NCBI GenBank assembly: GCA_934646115.1
Contig: CAKUEM010000003.1
Location: 1 to 64,000 of the forward strand
DNA from: an uncultured Oscillospiraceae bacterium
Lineage (GTDB): Bacteria > Bacillota > Clostridia > Oscillospirales > JAAYXM01
Direction: 5' to 3'
DNA: 64,000 bases
This document shows positions 15,964-25,552 of this stretch, piece after piece; the stretch's first letter is position 1; every line of letters starts with the position of its first letter. The notes beneath the pieces are model-generated. The model saw nothing but the letters and a program-made list of their open reading frames with translations, was not told where the DNA came from and did not search any database. A program made the translations under genes and the position numbers.

Positions 15964-17838
15964 ATGGAAGAGAAAAAAATATTTCAGACGCTAAAACGCC
16001 TGCTCCCGGGGATTATTGTGATCTCTCTGCTTGTTTCGCTGTTTATTCATTTTTCGCTCAAGAAAAACTGCACGTATACAGCGTCTGCGGTGATCAATTA
16101 CAGTTATGACGCGGCAGAGCAGGGCAAAACGCCGATCAATACGGATCTCGATGTCAATGAGATCAAGTCCTCCGCGATCATCAGCAAGGTAATCGACCAG
16201 CTTTCACTGTCTGACCGATATTCGGTTGATAAGCTGATCTCGCGCATAACGATCACGGCATGTCCGGATGCAGACAAGGAAGAGCAAAAGGCGGCAAAGC
16301 TTAAAGAGGGCGAGGAATACGTGTATGTTCCAACGACCTATATCGTCGCCTTTACCGCAACCAACAGCGAGGGCGAGAGCTTTGCGCAGACCATGCTGGA
16401 CGAGCTGCTCGACACCTATTTCTCCGTATTTGGCGAGAACTATATCAATGTCGATCACATCAGCAATAAAATTGAAAAAATTTATGAAAATCAATATGAT
16501 TATCTGGAAATGGTGGAGTATATCGACACCTGCATTGAGGAAACGATCACCGCGCTGTATCAGCGCAATGCGGCGTATCCGTATTACCGCTCCACACAGA
16601 CCGGGACATCGTTTGACGACCTGGTCGATGAGTTTGATTTTATCCGTTCGGTCACGCTGCGCGATCTGTATGCAAAGATCTATCAATATCAGATCACGAA
16701 AAGCCTGAGCCTGCTGAACGCGAACTACAACACGCGGATCGATAACGATGCAATCAAATCGACCAATGAGCTTGCGATGTTTGCAGATATCGAAGAAGTG
16801 GTCACGGCGTATGTAACAAAAATGCGCGAGTCGGGCAATACCGATATCAGCCACGAATATATCTTAAACGAGCTGCATAGCAAGGATCTGACGGACGGGG
16901 AAGGCAACGTGATCACAAAAAGCGACCAGACCGTAACGTATGACGAGCTGATCTATGCATGGCGCGACCATAATTTAAACGATAAGCTCGCTGCGATCGA
17001 TACCACCTATTGCCGCTACGTGATCCAGTCGTTTAACACCTGCACCGGCGCGTGCGGCGGGACGTGCAAAAATTCCGGAAAGACCTGCACGGCGGTATCG
17101 AACAAGAATTATGCATCGATCGTGAGCGAAACGGAAGAGCAGATCCGCAAAGTTGTGGATGACCTTTCGGCGCTGTACCAGAGAACGGTGCAGACCAACA
17201 GCGAATATAACGAATATTTGGGCTGTAAGAATATCGAAACGCTTTCCACGGCGTCTACAGCCGTGAGCACCAACGTGACGTTATACAGCATCATTGCGTT
17301 TGTGTTTATCATGGTCGTATGCTGCGGCGGCGCGCTGCTTGTCGGCCGCTTTAACGACATTATTGTTGCGAATTTCTATACGGATGCAAAAACCGGCTTC
17401 TATAATCGCGCGTATTTCGACAAATATCTTAAGAAGCGCGGACGTAATATTTTAGATGACGGCACGGTTATGGCGTCTGTTTCGATCGCGAATCAGCGCC
17501 AGATCAACGAAAGCGCCGGGCGCGACGTAGGCGATGCGGTGATTCGCCTGTTCGCGGACGAATTGAAGCGCGCTTTTGTGCGGATGAAGCCAATGTGCGT
17601 GTATAATGAAAACTCGCATTTTGTACTCGTGCTGGAAAAGACGGATGCAATCACCGTGCAGGATGCGCTTGCGATGTTCGCGGTTGCCATCGATGGGCGC
17701 GAGAGCTGCGAGCAGGTTGAGATCGTGTATAAAATGGGCGTGGCAGAAACGTTCCGCGATCGCGTGAATTCGGCGCGCGTGCTGCTGGTCGAAGCGATCA
17801 AAAACGCCAAGGAATATCGCTCGGAGGCGAAAAAATAA
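15964..17838 (+). CDS. Wzz-like membrane protein fused to a degenerate GGDEF domain
   Basis: 624 aa. ATG 15964 directly follows the previous stop. Membrane helix 1 (about 12-33) and helix 2 (about 433-457) enclose an extracellular domain with Wzz-type start TYTASAVINYSYD. It has a Cys cluster C360, C364, C368 and C375. The cytoplasmic tail from D474 (DAKTGFYNRAYF) is a GGDEF fold, but the active-site loop reads NENSHF (548-553) in place of GGDEF, and the inhibitory-site RxxD is RMKP. It cannot make cyclic-di-GMP by the usual chemistry; it may sense a nucleotide or dimerise with other GGDEF proteins. Confidence 0.82.
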   Translation: MEEKKIFQTLKRLLPGIIVISLLVSLFIHFSLKKNCTYTASAVINYSYDAAEQGKTPINTDLDVNEIKSSAIISKVIDQLSLSDRYSVDKLISRITITACPDADKEEQKAAKLKEGEEYVYVPTTYIVAFTATNSEGESFAQTMLDELLDTYFSVFGENYINVDHISNKIEKIYENQYDYLEMVEYIDTCIEETITALYQRNAAYPYYRSTQTGTSFDDLVDEFDFIRSVTLRDLYAKIYQYQITKSLSLLNANYNTRIDNDAIKSTNELAMFADIEEVVTAYVTKMRESGNTDISHEYILNELHSKDLTDGEGNVITKSDQTVTYDELIYAWRDHNLNDKLAAIDTTYCRYVIQSFNTCTGACGGTCKNSGKTCTAVSNKNYASIVSETEEQIRKVVDDLSALYQRTVQTNSEYNEYLGCKNIETLSTASTAVSTNVTLYSIIAFVFIMVVCCGGALLVGRFNDIIVANFYTDAKTGFYNRAYFDKYLKKRGRNILDDGTVMASVSIANQRQINESAGRDVGDAVIRLFADELKRAFVRMKPMCVYNENSHFVLVLEKTDAITVQDALAMFAVAIDGRESCEQVEIVYKMGVAETFRDRVNSARVLLVEAIKNAKEYRSEAKK

Positions 17839-17854
17839 GCGAGGAGGTGACGGT

Positions 17855-19126
17855 GTGTTGCAGAGCAAGGCGGCCGATGCGGTCGGTAAGATATATTTTA
17901 CCGCGCTTGCATTTCTGATGTACTTTTTCATCAACGAAGTGGCATATATCGGCGGCATTGGGGTAACATTCCGTCACATATTCGCGCTTTTGATCATTGC
18001 GTCCGCTTTTGTTTATTTTCTGATCCGGTCTGACGTTGGGCGCGCGCTGGTGTCGGTGAAATCCGCGCTGGTTTTTGCAACGCCGCTGCTTGTGGTCGTG
18101 GTCGCGTCGATGCTGGTTTGGGTCGTTGACCAGAGCGGCACGGCGACCATCGCGCGCGGAATTTCCGGTTGTCTTGTGTATACAAACTGGCTTTCCTGCG
18201 CGCTTGCGGCGGGCGCGCTGCTCTATGTGTTCGGCGAGGCGGGCATCTGGTATAACCTGCTCGCACTGGTCGGTGCGAACCTGCTGATGATCATTCAGAT
18301 CATTCGCGAGGATGGTCTCGTGGTATTTTTTCAAGAGTTTTTTGAGCTGGTCGCATCATTTGCCGCGAATACCGGGGAAGTAATCATCAAGGCGGAGATC
18401 CATGAGTTGGCATTCTGCCTTGGCGCATATTTGATCTATATGCTTATTCGGCCGAAACGCGCCGCCTGGTTTTGGATGCTGTTTGCGCTTGCTGCGTTCT
18501 GCTTTTTGGTGGCGTTTAAGCGAATCGCCATGATTGCAATGATGGGCGTGACGGTTATCTGGCTGATCCTGTGGATCGCAAAAAAAGTTTCGCAGCGCGC
18601 GGTATGCCGAACCGCAAATACCATAATGCTGATTTTAGTGGCGCTATTTTTCCTGTATATTGCGGCGATCAAGGCGGACCTGTTCACCGTGCTGGAAAAA
18701 GCGGGAATCGACACAAGCGGTCGCGCATTCGTGTATGAGCAGGTGGACCGTTATTATGAATTTTCCCCTGACTTTTTGGGCAACGGGATCGGGTTTTTGA
18801 CCTATCAGCTCAATGAGACCGTGTCTGTCGGCGTTTCTGCGGTACATAACGATTTGCTGCAGTTTTTTATCGACCTCGGCTTTTGGGGCTATCTGTTCTG
18901 GCTATTGTCGATGACCGTGCTGCGCACCGCGTATTTCGGGCGCGGCGGCGATGGCGATTCGGCGATGGTTGCGGCATTGTTGAGTTTATATTTATTTATC
19001 GTTTCCAGCACGGATAATACGATCAACTATCCGCTGCTGAATACCGTGCTCGGCGTGATTATAATCGGAAATCATTATACCGAACGCGTGGCGCAGGCGA
19101 GCGTCCATTTCAGGAGAATCCAATGA
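17855..19126 (+). CDS. Wzy-type polysaccharide polymerase / O-antigen ligase-like membrane protein
   Basis: 423 aa, start GTG 17855 behind RBS gaggaggtga (17841-17850). About ten membrane helices are interrupted by a larger extracellular loop (about residues 275-330) with HNDLLQFFIDLGFWGYLFW, a late motif often seen in O-antigen polymerases. It probably joins repeat units on the outer face. Its position between the Wzz-like genes and the second glycosyltransferase block agrees with that. The stop overlaps the next start (ATGA). Confidence 0.78.
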   Translation: MLQSKAADAVGKIYFTALAFLMYFFINEVAYIGGIGVTFRHIFALLIIASAFVYFLIRSDVGRALVSVKSALVFATPLLVVVVASMLVWVVDQSGTATIARGISGCLVYTNWLSCALAAGALLYVFGEAGIWYNLLALVGANLLMIIQIIREDGLVVFFQEFFELVASFAANTGEVIIKAEIHELAFCLGAYLIYMLIRPKRAAWFWMLFALAAFCFLVAFKRIAMIAMMGVTVIWLILWIAKKVSQRAVCRTANTIMLILVALFFLYIAAIKADLFTVLEKAGIDTSGRAFVYEQVDRYYEFSPDFLGNGIGFLTYQLNETVSVGVSAVHNDLLQFFIDLGFWGYLFWLLSMTVLRTAYFGRGGDGDSAMVAALLSLYLFIVSSTDNTINYPLLNTVLGVIIIGNHYTERVAQASVHFRRIQ

Positions 19127-20346
19127 GAATTTTAATGGTTAACAAGTTTCTCTATCCGCGCGGCGGCGCGGAAAGCTATATGCTCAAGGTGGGTGCATAT
19201 TTCCAGGCGCAGGGTCATACGGTGGAGTATTTCGGTATGTATGACGCGCGCAACACAGTGGGAAACCACTGCGGGATCAGCACGCGAAATATGGAGTTTC
19301 ATTCCACATCGCTAAAGCGCCTGCTTTACCCGTTTCAAATTCTGTATTCATTTGAGGCGCGGCGCAAGATCGGGCGCGTGCTGGATGCGTTTCGCCCGGA
19401 TGTTGTGCATATGAATAACATCAATTTTCAACTGACGCCTGCGATCATTGACGCGGTAAAGCGGCGGAACATTCCGCTCGTGCAGACCGTGCATGATTAT
19501 CAGATGGTCTGTCCGAACCACCTGCTGTATGATTTTGAGGCGCAGCATGTGTGCGAGAAATGCGTGGGGCGCAGGAAATGGAACTGTATCAGGCACCGCT
19601 GCATCCACGGATCGCGGATCAAAAGCATTCTGGGCGCGGCGGAGGCGCTGCTCTATCGCGTGCGGCATACATATCGAAACGTGGATCGCTATATCTGTCC
19701 CAGCCGCTTTTTATATGGAAAGCTGCTTGCCGAGCAGCCGGAAACATATCGCGACCGGGCGATCGTGCTTCCGAATTTTATTGAAAAGCGCGCGAAGCCC
19801 GCGCAAACGGAGCGGCGATTCTCATACCCGTATCTCGCGTTTGCGGGGCGGCTGAGCGAAGAGAAGGGAACGCGGATCTTGGCGGAGACGGCGCGCTTGT
19901 TGCCGGATGTACATTTCGTTGTGATGGGAGAAGGCCCGGACCGTGCGGCGCTTGCGGGACTGCCCAATGTGGAGCTGACCGGCTTTCTGACCGGCGCGGC
20001 GCTCGACGAGATCATGGCGGGGGCAGAGGCGATGGTCGTTCCGTCCGTTTGCTTTGAAAACTGCCCGCTTGCAATTTTGGAGGCACAGATGTTTGGCGTA
20101 CCGAGCGTGACGATGAATATGGGCGGTATGGCAGAGCTTGTGCGCGATCATGAAACCGGCGTGCTGGCGCGCTCTACCGCGGCGGAGGATTTTGCGGCGG
20201 CTGTGCGCGAGATTTTGAGCGATCCTGTGGCGCTTGCACGAATGAAAGAAAACTGCCGAGCGGCGGCGCAGCGCGCGATGACGATCGATCGCTATTGCAA
20301 GGAAGTATTGCAAATTTATCAAACAGTAAGGACATGCCATGATTAA
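19123..20346 (+). CDS. Glycosyltransferase family 4
   Basis: 407 aa. The N-terminal GT4 acceptor domain begins MRILMVNKFLYPRGGAESYM; the donor domain has FAGRLSEEKGTRILAETARL and ENCPLAILEAQMFGVPSV (the E-x7-E motif). A Cys cluster in ADFEAQHVCEKCV-type context (residues about 138-165, CEKC and CIRHRC) is common in a subgroup of EPS GT4 enzymes. It acts on the lipid-linked repeat unit in the cytoplasm. The next gene overlaps by 8 bp. Confidence 0.9.
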   Translation: MRILMVNKFLYPRGGAESYMLKVGAYFQAQGHTVEYFGMYDARNTVGNHCGISTRNMEFHSTSLKRLLYPFQILYSFEARRKIGRVLDAFRPDVVHMNNINFQLTPAIIDAVKRRNIPLVQTVHDYQMVCPNHLLYDFEAQHVCEKCVGRRKWNCIRHRCIHGSRIKSILGAAEALLYRVRHTYRNVDRYICPSRFLYGKLLAEQPETYRDRAIVLPNFIEKRAKPAQTERRFSYPYLAFAGRLSEEKGTRILAETARLLPDVHFVVMGEGPDRAALAGLPNVELTGFLTGAALDEIMAGAEAMVVPSVCFENCPLAILEAQMFGVPSVTMNMGGMAELVRDHETGVLARSTAAEDFAAAVREILSDPVALARMKENCRAAAQRAMTIDRYCKEVLQIYQTVRTCHD

Positions 20347-21394
20347 AGTAAGTATTATCGTGCCTGTATATCGGGTCGCTGCATATTTAAACCGCTGTGT
20401 GGAATCGCTGACGCGGCAGACGCTGCGCGAGATCGAGATTATTCTGGTGGATGACGGATCGCCCGATGAGTGCCCCGCCATGTGCGATGCGTGGGCAGAA
20501 AAAGATGCGCGTATCCAGGTGATCCATCAGGAAAATCAGGGGCTTGGCTTTGCAAGAAATTCCGGACTTGCGCAGGCGCGCGGGGAGTTTATCGGGTTTG
20601 TGGATTCTGATGATTATGTACAGCCGGATATGTTTTCCCGCCTGTACAACGCGGCGCAGGAGTGCGGCGCGCAGATCGCGATGAGCGGTCTGTGCTGCGT
20701 GGGCGGGATCATGGTTGCGCGCGAGCATGAGGTGCAGAATATCAACTGCTTTGCGCAAAAAACCGTGTTTTCCGGCAAGGCGGAGATCGACCGACTGATG
20801 CTTGATATTTCCGGCGCACCGCCCGGCGAGCGGGAGGACAGCAAATATGGCTTTAGCAGCGTAAAAAATATTTATCGCGCAAGCGTTTGCCGCGCGCATG
20901 ACCTCCGCTTTTTGTCAGAACGCGAGGTGATGAGCGAGGATGTGTTCTTTCTACTCGATTTTTTGGCGCATACCGATTGTGCCGTGGGCATTCCGGGCGC
21001 ATATTATTGCTATTGCAGAAATGATGCTTCGCTTTCAAAAAGCTATCGGGCAGACCGTTTTTGCGCGTGCCAGCGCCTGATAGACGGGATCAACACGCGG
21101 CTTGCAGAACGCATGCCGACGAGCGAATATGAGCGATACACCGATCGTCTGTTGCAGGCGTATGCGCGCGCGGCCTGCATGCAGGAAATTCAATTTGCGC
21201 GGCAAAACGGTATTTCGGAAGCAGAGCTTTCCCGGCGGCTGCGGGATATTTGTAAATCAGAGCGGCTGCAGCGCGTGCTGCGGAGATATCCGTGGTGGAA
21301 GCTTCCTAAAATGCAAGCGGTATTCGCTATGACGATGCGATTTTCCTGGATCAGACTGCAAAAGCTGTTGGTTCGGATGAAAAGTAGGGGATAA
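20339..21394 (+). CDS. Glycosyltransferase family 2 (a)
   Basis: 351 aa. The GT-A start MIKVSIIVPVYRVAAYL is followed by ILVDDGSPDECPAMCDAWA and FVDSDDYV (DxD). It is soluble. It is the first of three consecutive family 2 enzymes, each probably adding one sugar of the repeat unit. Confidence 0.9.
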   Translation: MIKVSIIVPVYRVAAYLNRCVESLTRQTLREIEIILVDDGSPDECPAMCDAWAEKDARIQVIHQENQGLGFARNSGLAQARGEFIGFVDSDDYVQPDMFSRLYNAAQECGAQIAMSGLCCVGGIMVAREHEVQNINCFAQKTVFSGKAEIDRLMLDISGAPPGEREDSKYGFSSVKNIYRASVCRAHDLRFLSEREVMSEDVFFLLDFLAHTDCAVGIPGAYYCYCRNDASLSKSYRADRFCACQRLIDGINTRLAERMPTSEYERYTDRLLQAYARAACMQEIQFARQNGISEAELSRRLRDICKSERLQRVLRRYPWWKLPKMQAVFAMTMRFSWIRLQKLLVRMKSRG

Positions 21395-21397
21395 ACA

Positions 21398-22396
21398 ATG
21401 TATTTTTCAATTATTGTTCCGGTTTATCGCGTGGAGGCGTATCTGGAAACTTGCGTAGACAGTATCCTAAGCCAGAGCTTTTATGATTTTGAGTTGATTT
21501 TGGTAGACGACGGTTCGCCGGATCGGTGCCCGGCGATTTGCGATTCTTATGCGGCGCGTGACGCGCGGGTGCGGGTGCTGCACAAGCAGAATGGTGGGCT
21601 GGTTTCGGCGCGGCAGGCGGGAATCCGCATGGCAACGGGCAAGTATGTGATCCATGTAGACAGCGACGATTGGGTTGAGCCGGGCTATCTGGAAGCAGCG
21701 CATGCGATCGCCGAACAGTCGGAGCCGGATGTGATTTCGTTTGCGATCCGTTATGTATACCCTAACCGGAGCATGGCGGACTATGAGCCGATCGCCTGCG
21801 GGGCATATCAAGGGGATGCGCTGCGCACGGTGACGGATAATATGCTTCTAACGCCGGATATGCGGCATATGCATTATTATCTTTGGGGCAAGGCGTTTCG
21901 CCGCGAGGTTATTTTGCCGCATCAGCTCGCGGTGGACCCGAAGATCGCGATGGGAGAGGATGTGTCCTGCCTGATCCCGACGTATCTGAACGCAAAAAGT
22001 GTGTATATTTCAAGCAAGATCGTATATTCCTGCCGCTGCCGTGATGATTCGATGTCGCGCGCGTTCCATGCAGAGCATTTTGAGGACATTGCGCTCGGTG
22101 TGCGGCTGCTGCGCGAAAGTGAAAGTCAAGCGCCCGAGGGGTTTGCGTCGGCGATCGACCGATATTGTGCGTTTATGTGCTTTGTTCTGCTGGCGAGCGC
22201 GGCGCAGGCGGGAGATCGAAGCGCCGTTGCGGCGACGCGGCGGTTATGGTGCGGGGAATTTACGCGCGCACTGCGAGACGCCAGGTTTCAGAATATCACA
22301 AAGAAAAGCCGCATAGCGATCGCGCTGCTGCGCAGAAAACAAATTGGTCTTGCATATCGCTTTTTGCGCGTTTGCAGCAGGATAAAGGGAAACTGA
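21398..22396 (+). CDS. Glycosyltransferase family 2 (b)
   Basis: 332 aa. MYFSIIVPVYRVEAYL, ILVDDGSPDRCPAICDSYA and HVDSDDWV give the same core as the preceding enzyme, from which it probably arose by duplication; the C-terminal halves differ. It starts 3 bp after the previous stop. Confidence 0.9.
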   Translation: MYFSIIVPVYRVEAYLETCVDSILSQSFYDFELILVDDGSPDRCPAICDSYAARDARVRVLHKQNGGLVSARQAGIRMATGKYVIHVDSDDWVEPGYLEAAHAIAEQSEPDVISFAIRYVYPNRSMADYEPIACGAYQGDALRTVTDNMLLTPDMRHMHYYLWGKAFRREVILPHQLAVDPKIAMGEDVSCLIPTYLNAKSVYISSKIVYSCRCRDDSMSRAFHAEHFEDIALGVRLLRESESQAPEGFASAIDRYCAFMCFVLLASAAQAGDRSAVAATRRLWCGEFTRALRDARFQNITKKSRIAIALLRRKQIGLAYRFLRVCSRIKGN

Positions 22397-22409
22397 GAGG
22401 GAGTAAATC

Positions 22410-23486
22410 ATGCCGGATGTTTCAATTGTTATGGCGGTTTATAATGGCGAACGCTATCTGCGCGAAGCGTTGGAAAGCGTATTGGCGCAAAGCTTTGAAG
22501 CGTTTGAATGCGTGATCGTTGATGATGCGTCAACAGATAAAACGCCGGAGATATTGGCGGAATATGCCGCGCGGGACGCGCGCGTTCGTGTGTTTCGAAA
22601 TGAAAAAAACCGCAAGCTGGCGCACTCGCTCAACCGAGGCGTTGCGCAAGCGCGCGGAAAATATATCGCGCGAATGGACGCCGACGATATCTGCCTGCGG
22701 GATCGGTTAGAGCGGCAGTATGCATTTATGGAACAACATCCGGAGATCGGCGTGGCGAGCTGTCGATTTTTTGCGCTGCGTGGGAACACGTTGTTGCCGA
22801 CCGGGGTAGGGCGCGCGTGCGATGCAGACAGCATGAAAGCAATGTTTCTGTTCTTTGACCCGGTGCTGCATCCCGGCGTAATCGCGCGGGCGGAGCTGAT
22901 GCGCCGCTATCCGTATGATCCGGCGTGTACCTGCACGGAGGACATGGATCTCTGGGTCAGAATGCTGCGCGACGGAGTTCGCTTTGCGGGGAACAAAGAG
23001 TATCTCATGTTGTATCGCATGCATGAGAAGTCAATTTCGGCGACTACGAAGGAACGGCAGGGGCTTGAAATGCAAAAAATCGCGGCTGGGCTTTATCGCG
23101 ACCTGCTGTTCCCGCTTTCGAAAGAGGAGCTTGTGTTTTACATAAATTATGTGTATTTTCCGGAACGATGCGAGCTTTCTGCGTTGTATCGGTTTTATCA
23201 GAAAATTCTTGCGGCGAATGCACAGCGCAAAAGCTTTGTGCGCGGAGCGATTCGGCGCGCGCTGTTTGAGGTGCTGGCGGAATATCATCGGCGCGGCATA
23301 CTGCGGCGCAGGCAGGCGCTTTCGCTTTTGCGGTTTGGAGCGGTTTCCGCGTGGCTGCAAAACAAAGCGCGTGCGCGGCGGGATATGCGCCTTGCGGAGG
23401 CTGCGGCGCGCGCGGCGGGCTTTGCGCGCGACCGGGCGCATACCATGCGCTGGCTGATCGATGATCGGAGGGATGAGAATGAATGA
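22410..23486 (+). CDS. Glycosyltransferase family 2 (c)
   Basis: 358 aa. MPDVSIVMAVYNGERYLREA, IVDDASTDKTPEIL and RMDADDI (DxD) place it in another GT2 branch than its two neighbours. A conserved LYRMHEKSIS segment follows the catalytic domain. RBS gagaggga is at 22395-22402. The long basic C-terminus may bind the membrane surface. Confidence 0.9.
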   Translation: MPDVSIVMAVYNGERYLREALESVLAQSFEAFECVIVDDASTDKTPEILAEYAARDARVRVFRNEKNRKLAHSLNRGVAQARGKYIARMDADDICLRDRLERQYAFMEQHPEIGVASCRFFALRGNTLLPTGVGRACDADSMKAMFLFFDPVLHPGVIARAELMRRYPYDPACTCTEDMDLWVRMLRDGVRFAGNKEYLMLYRMHEKSISATTKERQGLEMQKIAAGLYRDLLFPLSKEELVFYINYVYFPERCELSALYRFYQKILAANAQRKSFVRGAIRRALFEVLAEYHRRGILRRRQALSLLRFGAVSAWLQNKARARRDMRLAEAAARAAGFARDRAHTMRWLIDDRRDENE

Positions 23487-24858
23487 GTGGATCGTGGCTG
23501 TGTTGCTGGTTGCTTTGGCACTGTGCATCGCGGGGCTGGGCTTGCTTTTTGTGCGGAATGCGCTGAAGCAGTTCCGAAAATCGGGCGTGGATGGATTTAA
23601 AACGATCTTGTGTGTCCAAAAGAATTATGATAAAATCAGAAAAAACGCTCGGATCCCGTGCAGCGTGCTTTATATCAAGGCGACTACGCAGGAGAAAATG
23701 ACCGGGATGAAGGAGGAACGGCGCGCCCATCAGGTAACGGAGCACCTCAGCGAGATGCTTTTGGCAACGTTTGGAGATCGCGAAAACATGATCGCGCGCT
23801 TTGCCAATCATGATTTCGTTGTGCTGACGCGGATGAGCGAAACGAAGCTAATGCACGCTACGGAGCAGATAATACACGAGATGCTGTTGTTTTCCAAGGT
23901 GAATGCGCAGACGCCGCAAATGCAGATCAGCTTTGGCGCGTATTTGATCCCGGCGAGCAGCATCAATTTTGAAGAGGCGGTCGCGCGTGCAAGGCTTGCC
24001 TGTCTGGAGGCGAAGGAGAGCGGGATCACCTATCTTGCGTGGGATTATAATTTGCAGCGCGAGCATGACAGTAAGCAGAGCCTTGAGCGGCATTTTCGCA
24101 GCGGGATCGAGCAAAACAATTTCTTTCTGGAATTTCAGCCGGTCATTGATATTTCAACCGGAGCGATCGTGGCGGGCGAGGTGTTGACCCGGTTGAGCGC
24201 AGATTCGCGCGTGATCCTCCCGGCGGATTTTGTTCCAGTGCTGCATGGACAGGATATGAGCGCGGAGTTCGATTATTATATTTTCAAAAAAACATGCCAG
24301 TGGGCGGCGCTGCATCCAGAGCTTTGCGCGCGGCTCAAGCACATTTCCATTAATATTTCGCGCAGCACGCTGGCGCGTGCGGATGTTGCGGAAAAGCTCT
24401 TTGCGCTTGCGGAAAAGTATCAGATTGCGCGGAGCTTTCTGGCGATTGAGGTGCTGGAGGATCAGCGCGGCAGCCGCGTTCAGATCGAGCAGGTGAAGCA
24501 TAATATCACGCGCTTAAAGCAGATGGGATTTCCCCTGCTTCTGGATGACTTCGGCGAGGGGTTTACCTCGTTTGACGACTTGCAGAATTATCCGGTCGAT
24601 TGTATCAAAATCAGCAAAACGATCGTCAGTCATATCAACACGCAGATCGGGCTGCGCATTTTCCACAGTGTGCTGAATATTGCTAAGAACATTGGTGTTT
24701 CGGTGATTTGTGAGGGTGCGGAAACGCTTTCGCAAATTGAAATACTCCGAGAGAGCGGATGCAAACTTGTGCAGGGGTTTTATTTTTACTGCCCACTGAG
24801 TGCAGAGCAATTTGCGCGGGTAGTGGAAAACGATACAACAAGTGAAGGAGAGAGCTGA
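23479..24858 (+). CDS. Membrane-anchored degenerate GGDEF-EAL protein, probable cyclic-di-GMP phosphodiesterase
   Basis: 459 aa. ATG 23479 has RBS ggaggg (23467-23472) and overlaps the previous stop. One membrane helix (about 4-26) is followed by a GGDEF-like domain whose signature reads ANHDF (109-113), so it is inactive as a cyclase. The EAL domain has E234 (as EVL), N292, E324, D356 and D357 (DDFGEG), K377, E412 (CEGAE) and Q432 (QGF), the set needed for metal binding and hydrolysis. The usual Asp after KI is Ser. It would lower cyclic-di-GMP inside the same operon that the nucleotide probably switches on. Confidence 0.85.
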   Translation: MNEWIVAVLLVALALCIAGLGLLFVRNALKQFRKSGVDGFKTILCVQKNYDKIRKNARIPCSVLYIKATTQEKMTGMKEERRAHQVTEHLSEMLLATFGDRENMIARFANHDFVVLTRMSETKLMHATEQIIHEMLLFSKVNAQTPQMQISFGAYLIPASSINFEEAVARARLACLEAKESGITYLAWDYNLQREHDSKQSLERHFRSGIEQNNFFLEFQPVIDISTGAIVAGEVLTRLSADSRVILPADFVPVLHGQDMSAEFDYYIFKKTCQWAALHPELCARLKHISINISRSTLARADVAEKLFALAEKYQIARSFLAIEVLEDQRGSRVQIEQVKHNITRLKQMGFPLLLDDFGEGFTSFDDLQNYPVDCIKISKTIVSHINTQIGLRIFHSVLNIAKNIGVSVICEGAETLSQIEILRESGCKLVQGFYFYCPLSAEQFARVVENDTTSEGES

Positions 24859-24859
24859 C

Positions 24860-25519
24860 ATGAAAATAAGCCTGTTTGGATACAACCGGAAGGAAACCGA
24901 TGAATATTTTAACTATTTAAATCAGGCAAACAGCGAGTTGAACGATCAAATCAGGGAGCTTCAGACGCAAACAGAGCAGCTGCGAAAAACTGCGGAGGAG
25001 TATGAGAAGCTTGCCCAGGCAAATAGCGAGGAAATGGAGCTTTTAAAACAGCAAATTGAGGAATATCAGAAGAATGAGGCGGACTATCAAAGCCAGATCG
25101 ACGCGCTGCGCACGCAGGCTCCGGAGCAGTCACAGGATGAGCGGCTGGGTTTTATTTTCGCCGTTGCGTATCGTGATATGGAGAATAAGAATAAGCTGGT
25201 CGGCGAGAAAATCAAGGAATATGCCAACCGGATGTTCCAGCGCATGAGCGCGTATCGCGACGAGGTGTCCGGGATCGTGCAGTCTGTTACGGAGATGCAG
25301 AATCAACAGCGCGAGGCGCTGATCAATCTTTGTAACGATGCGACCAAGCGGCTGGAATCGCTGGCGGATGCATCGCAGCAGACTATTGAGGATATGACAA
25401 TGATCGAGGAGAATCAGGGACGCATCCTTCGCGAAATTGACACGATGGTGGAAAAAACGATCGATACGGAGAAAATGGAAGAGCGCGTACAGAACGTGAA
25501 GAAGATCGACCGTTTTTAA
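24860..25519 (+). CDS. DivIVA-like coiled-coil protein
   Basis: 219 aa; ATG 24860 follows RBS gaaggagag (24844-24852). The N-terminus FGYNRKETDEYFNYL matches the DivIVA membrane-targeting motif (GY..xEVDxFL type). A long coiled coil runs from about residue 15 to 85 (heptad Leu, Gln/Glu rich), with a second helical region to the C-terminus. DivIVA proteins sit at curved membranes and recruit partners. In this operon it could place the polymer machinery or the EAL protein at poles or septa. It is not the main divIVA, which normally lies elsewhere. Confidence 0.6.
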   Translation: MKISLFGYNRKETDEYFNYLNQANSELNDQIRELQTQTEQLRKTAEEYEKLAQANSEEMELLKQQIEEYQKNEADYQSQIDALRTQAPEQSQDERLGFIFAVAYRDMENKNKLVGEKIKEYANRMFQRMSAYRDEVSGIVQSVTEMQNQQREALINLCNDATKRLESLADASQQTIEDMTMIEENQGRILREIDTMVEKTIDTEKMEERVQNVKKIDRF

Positions 25520-25552
25520 AAGAGCAAGTCATCGCGCAAGGGGGGTACATTT

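Noticed and set aside
15964..24858. An active diguanylate cyclase in the EPS operon
   Set aside because: Both GGDEF-fold domains have lost the signature (NENSHF and ANHDF), so the operon encodes no obvious cyclic-di-GMP synthase.
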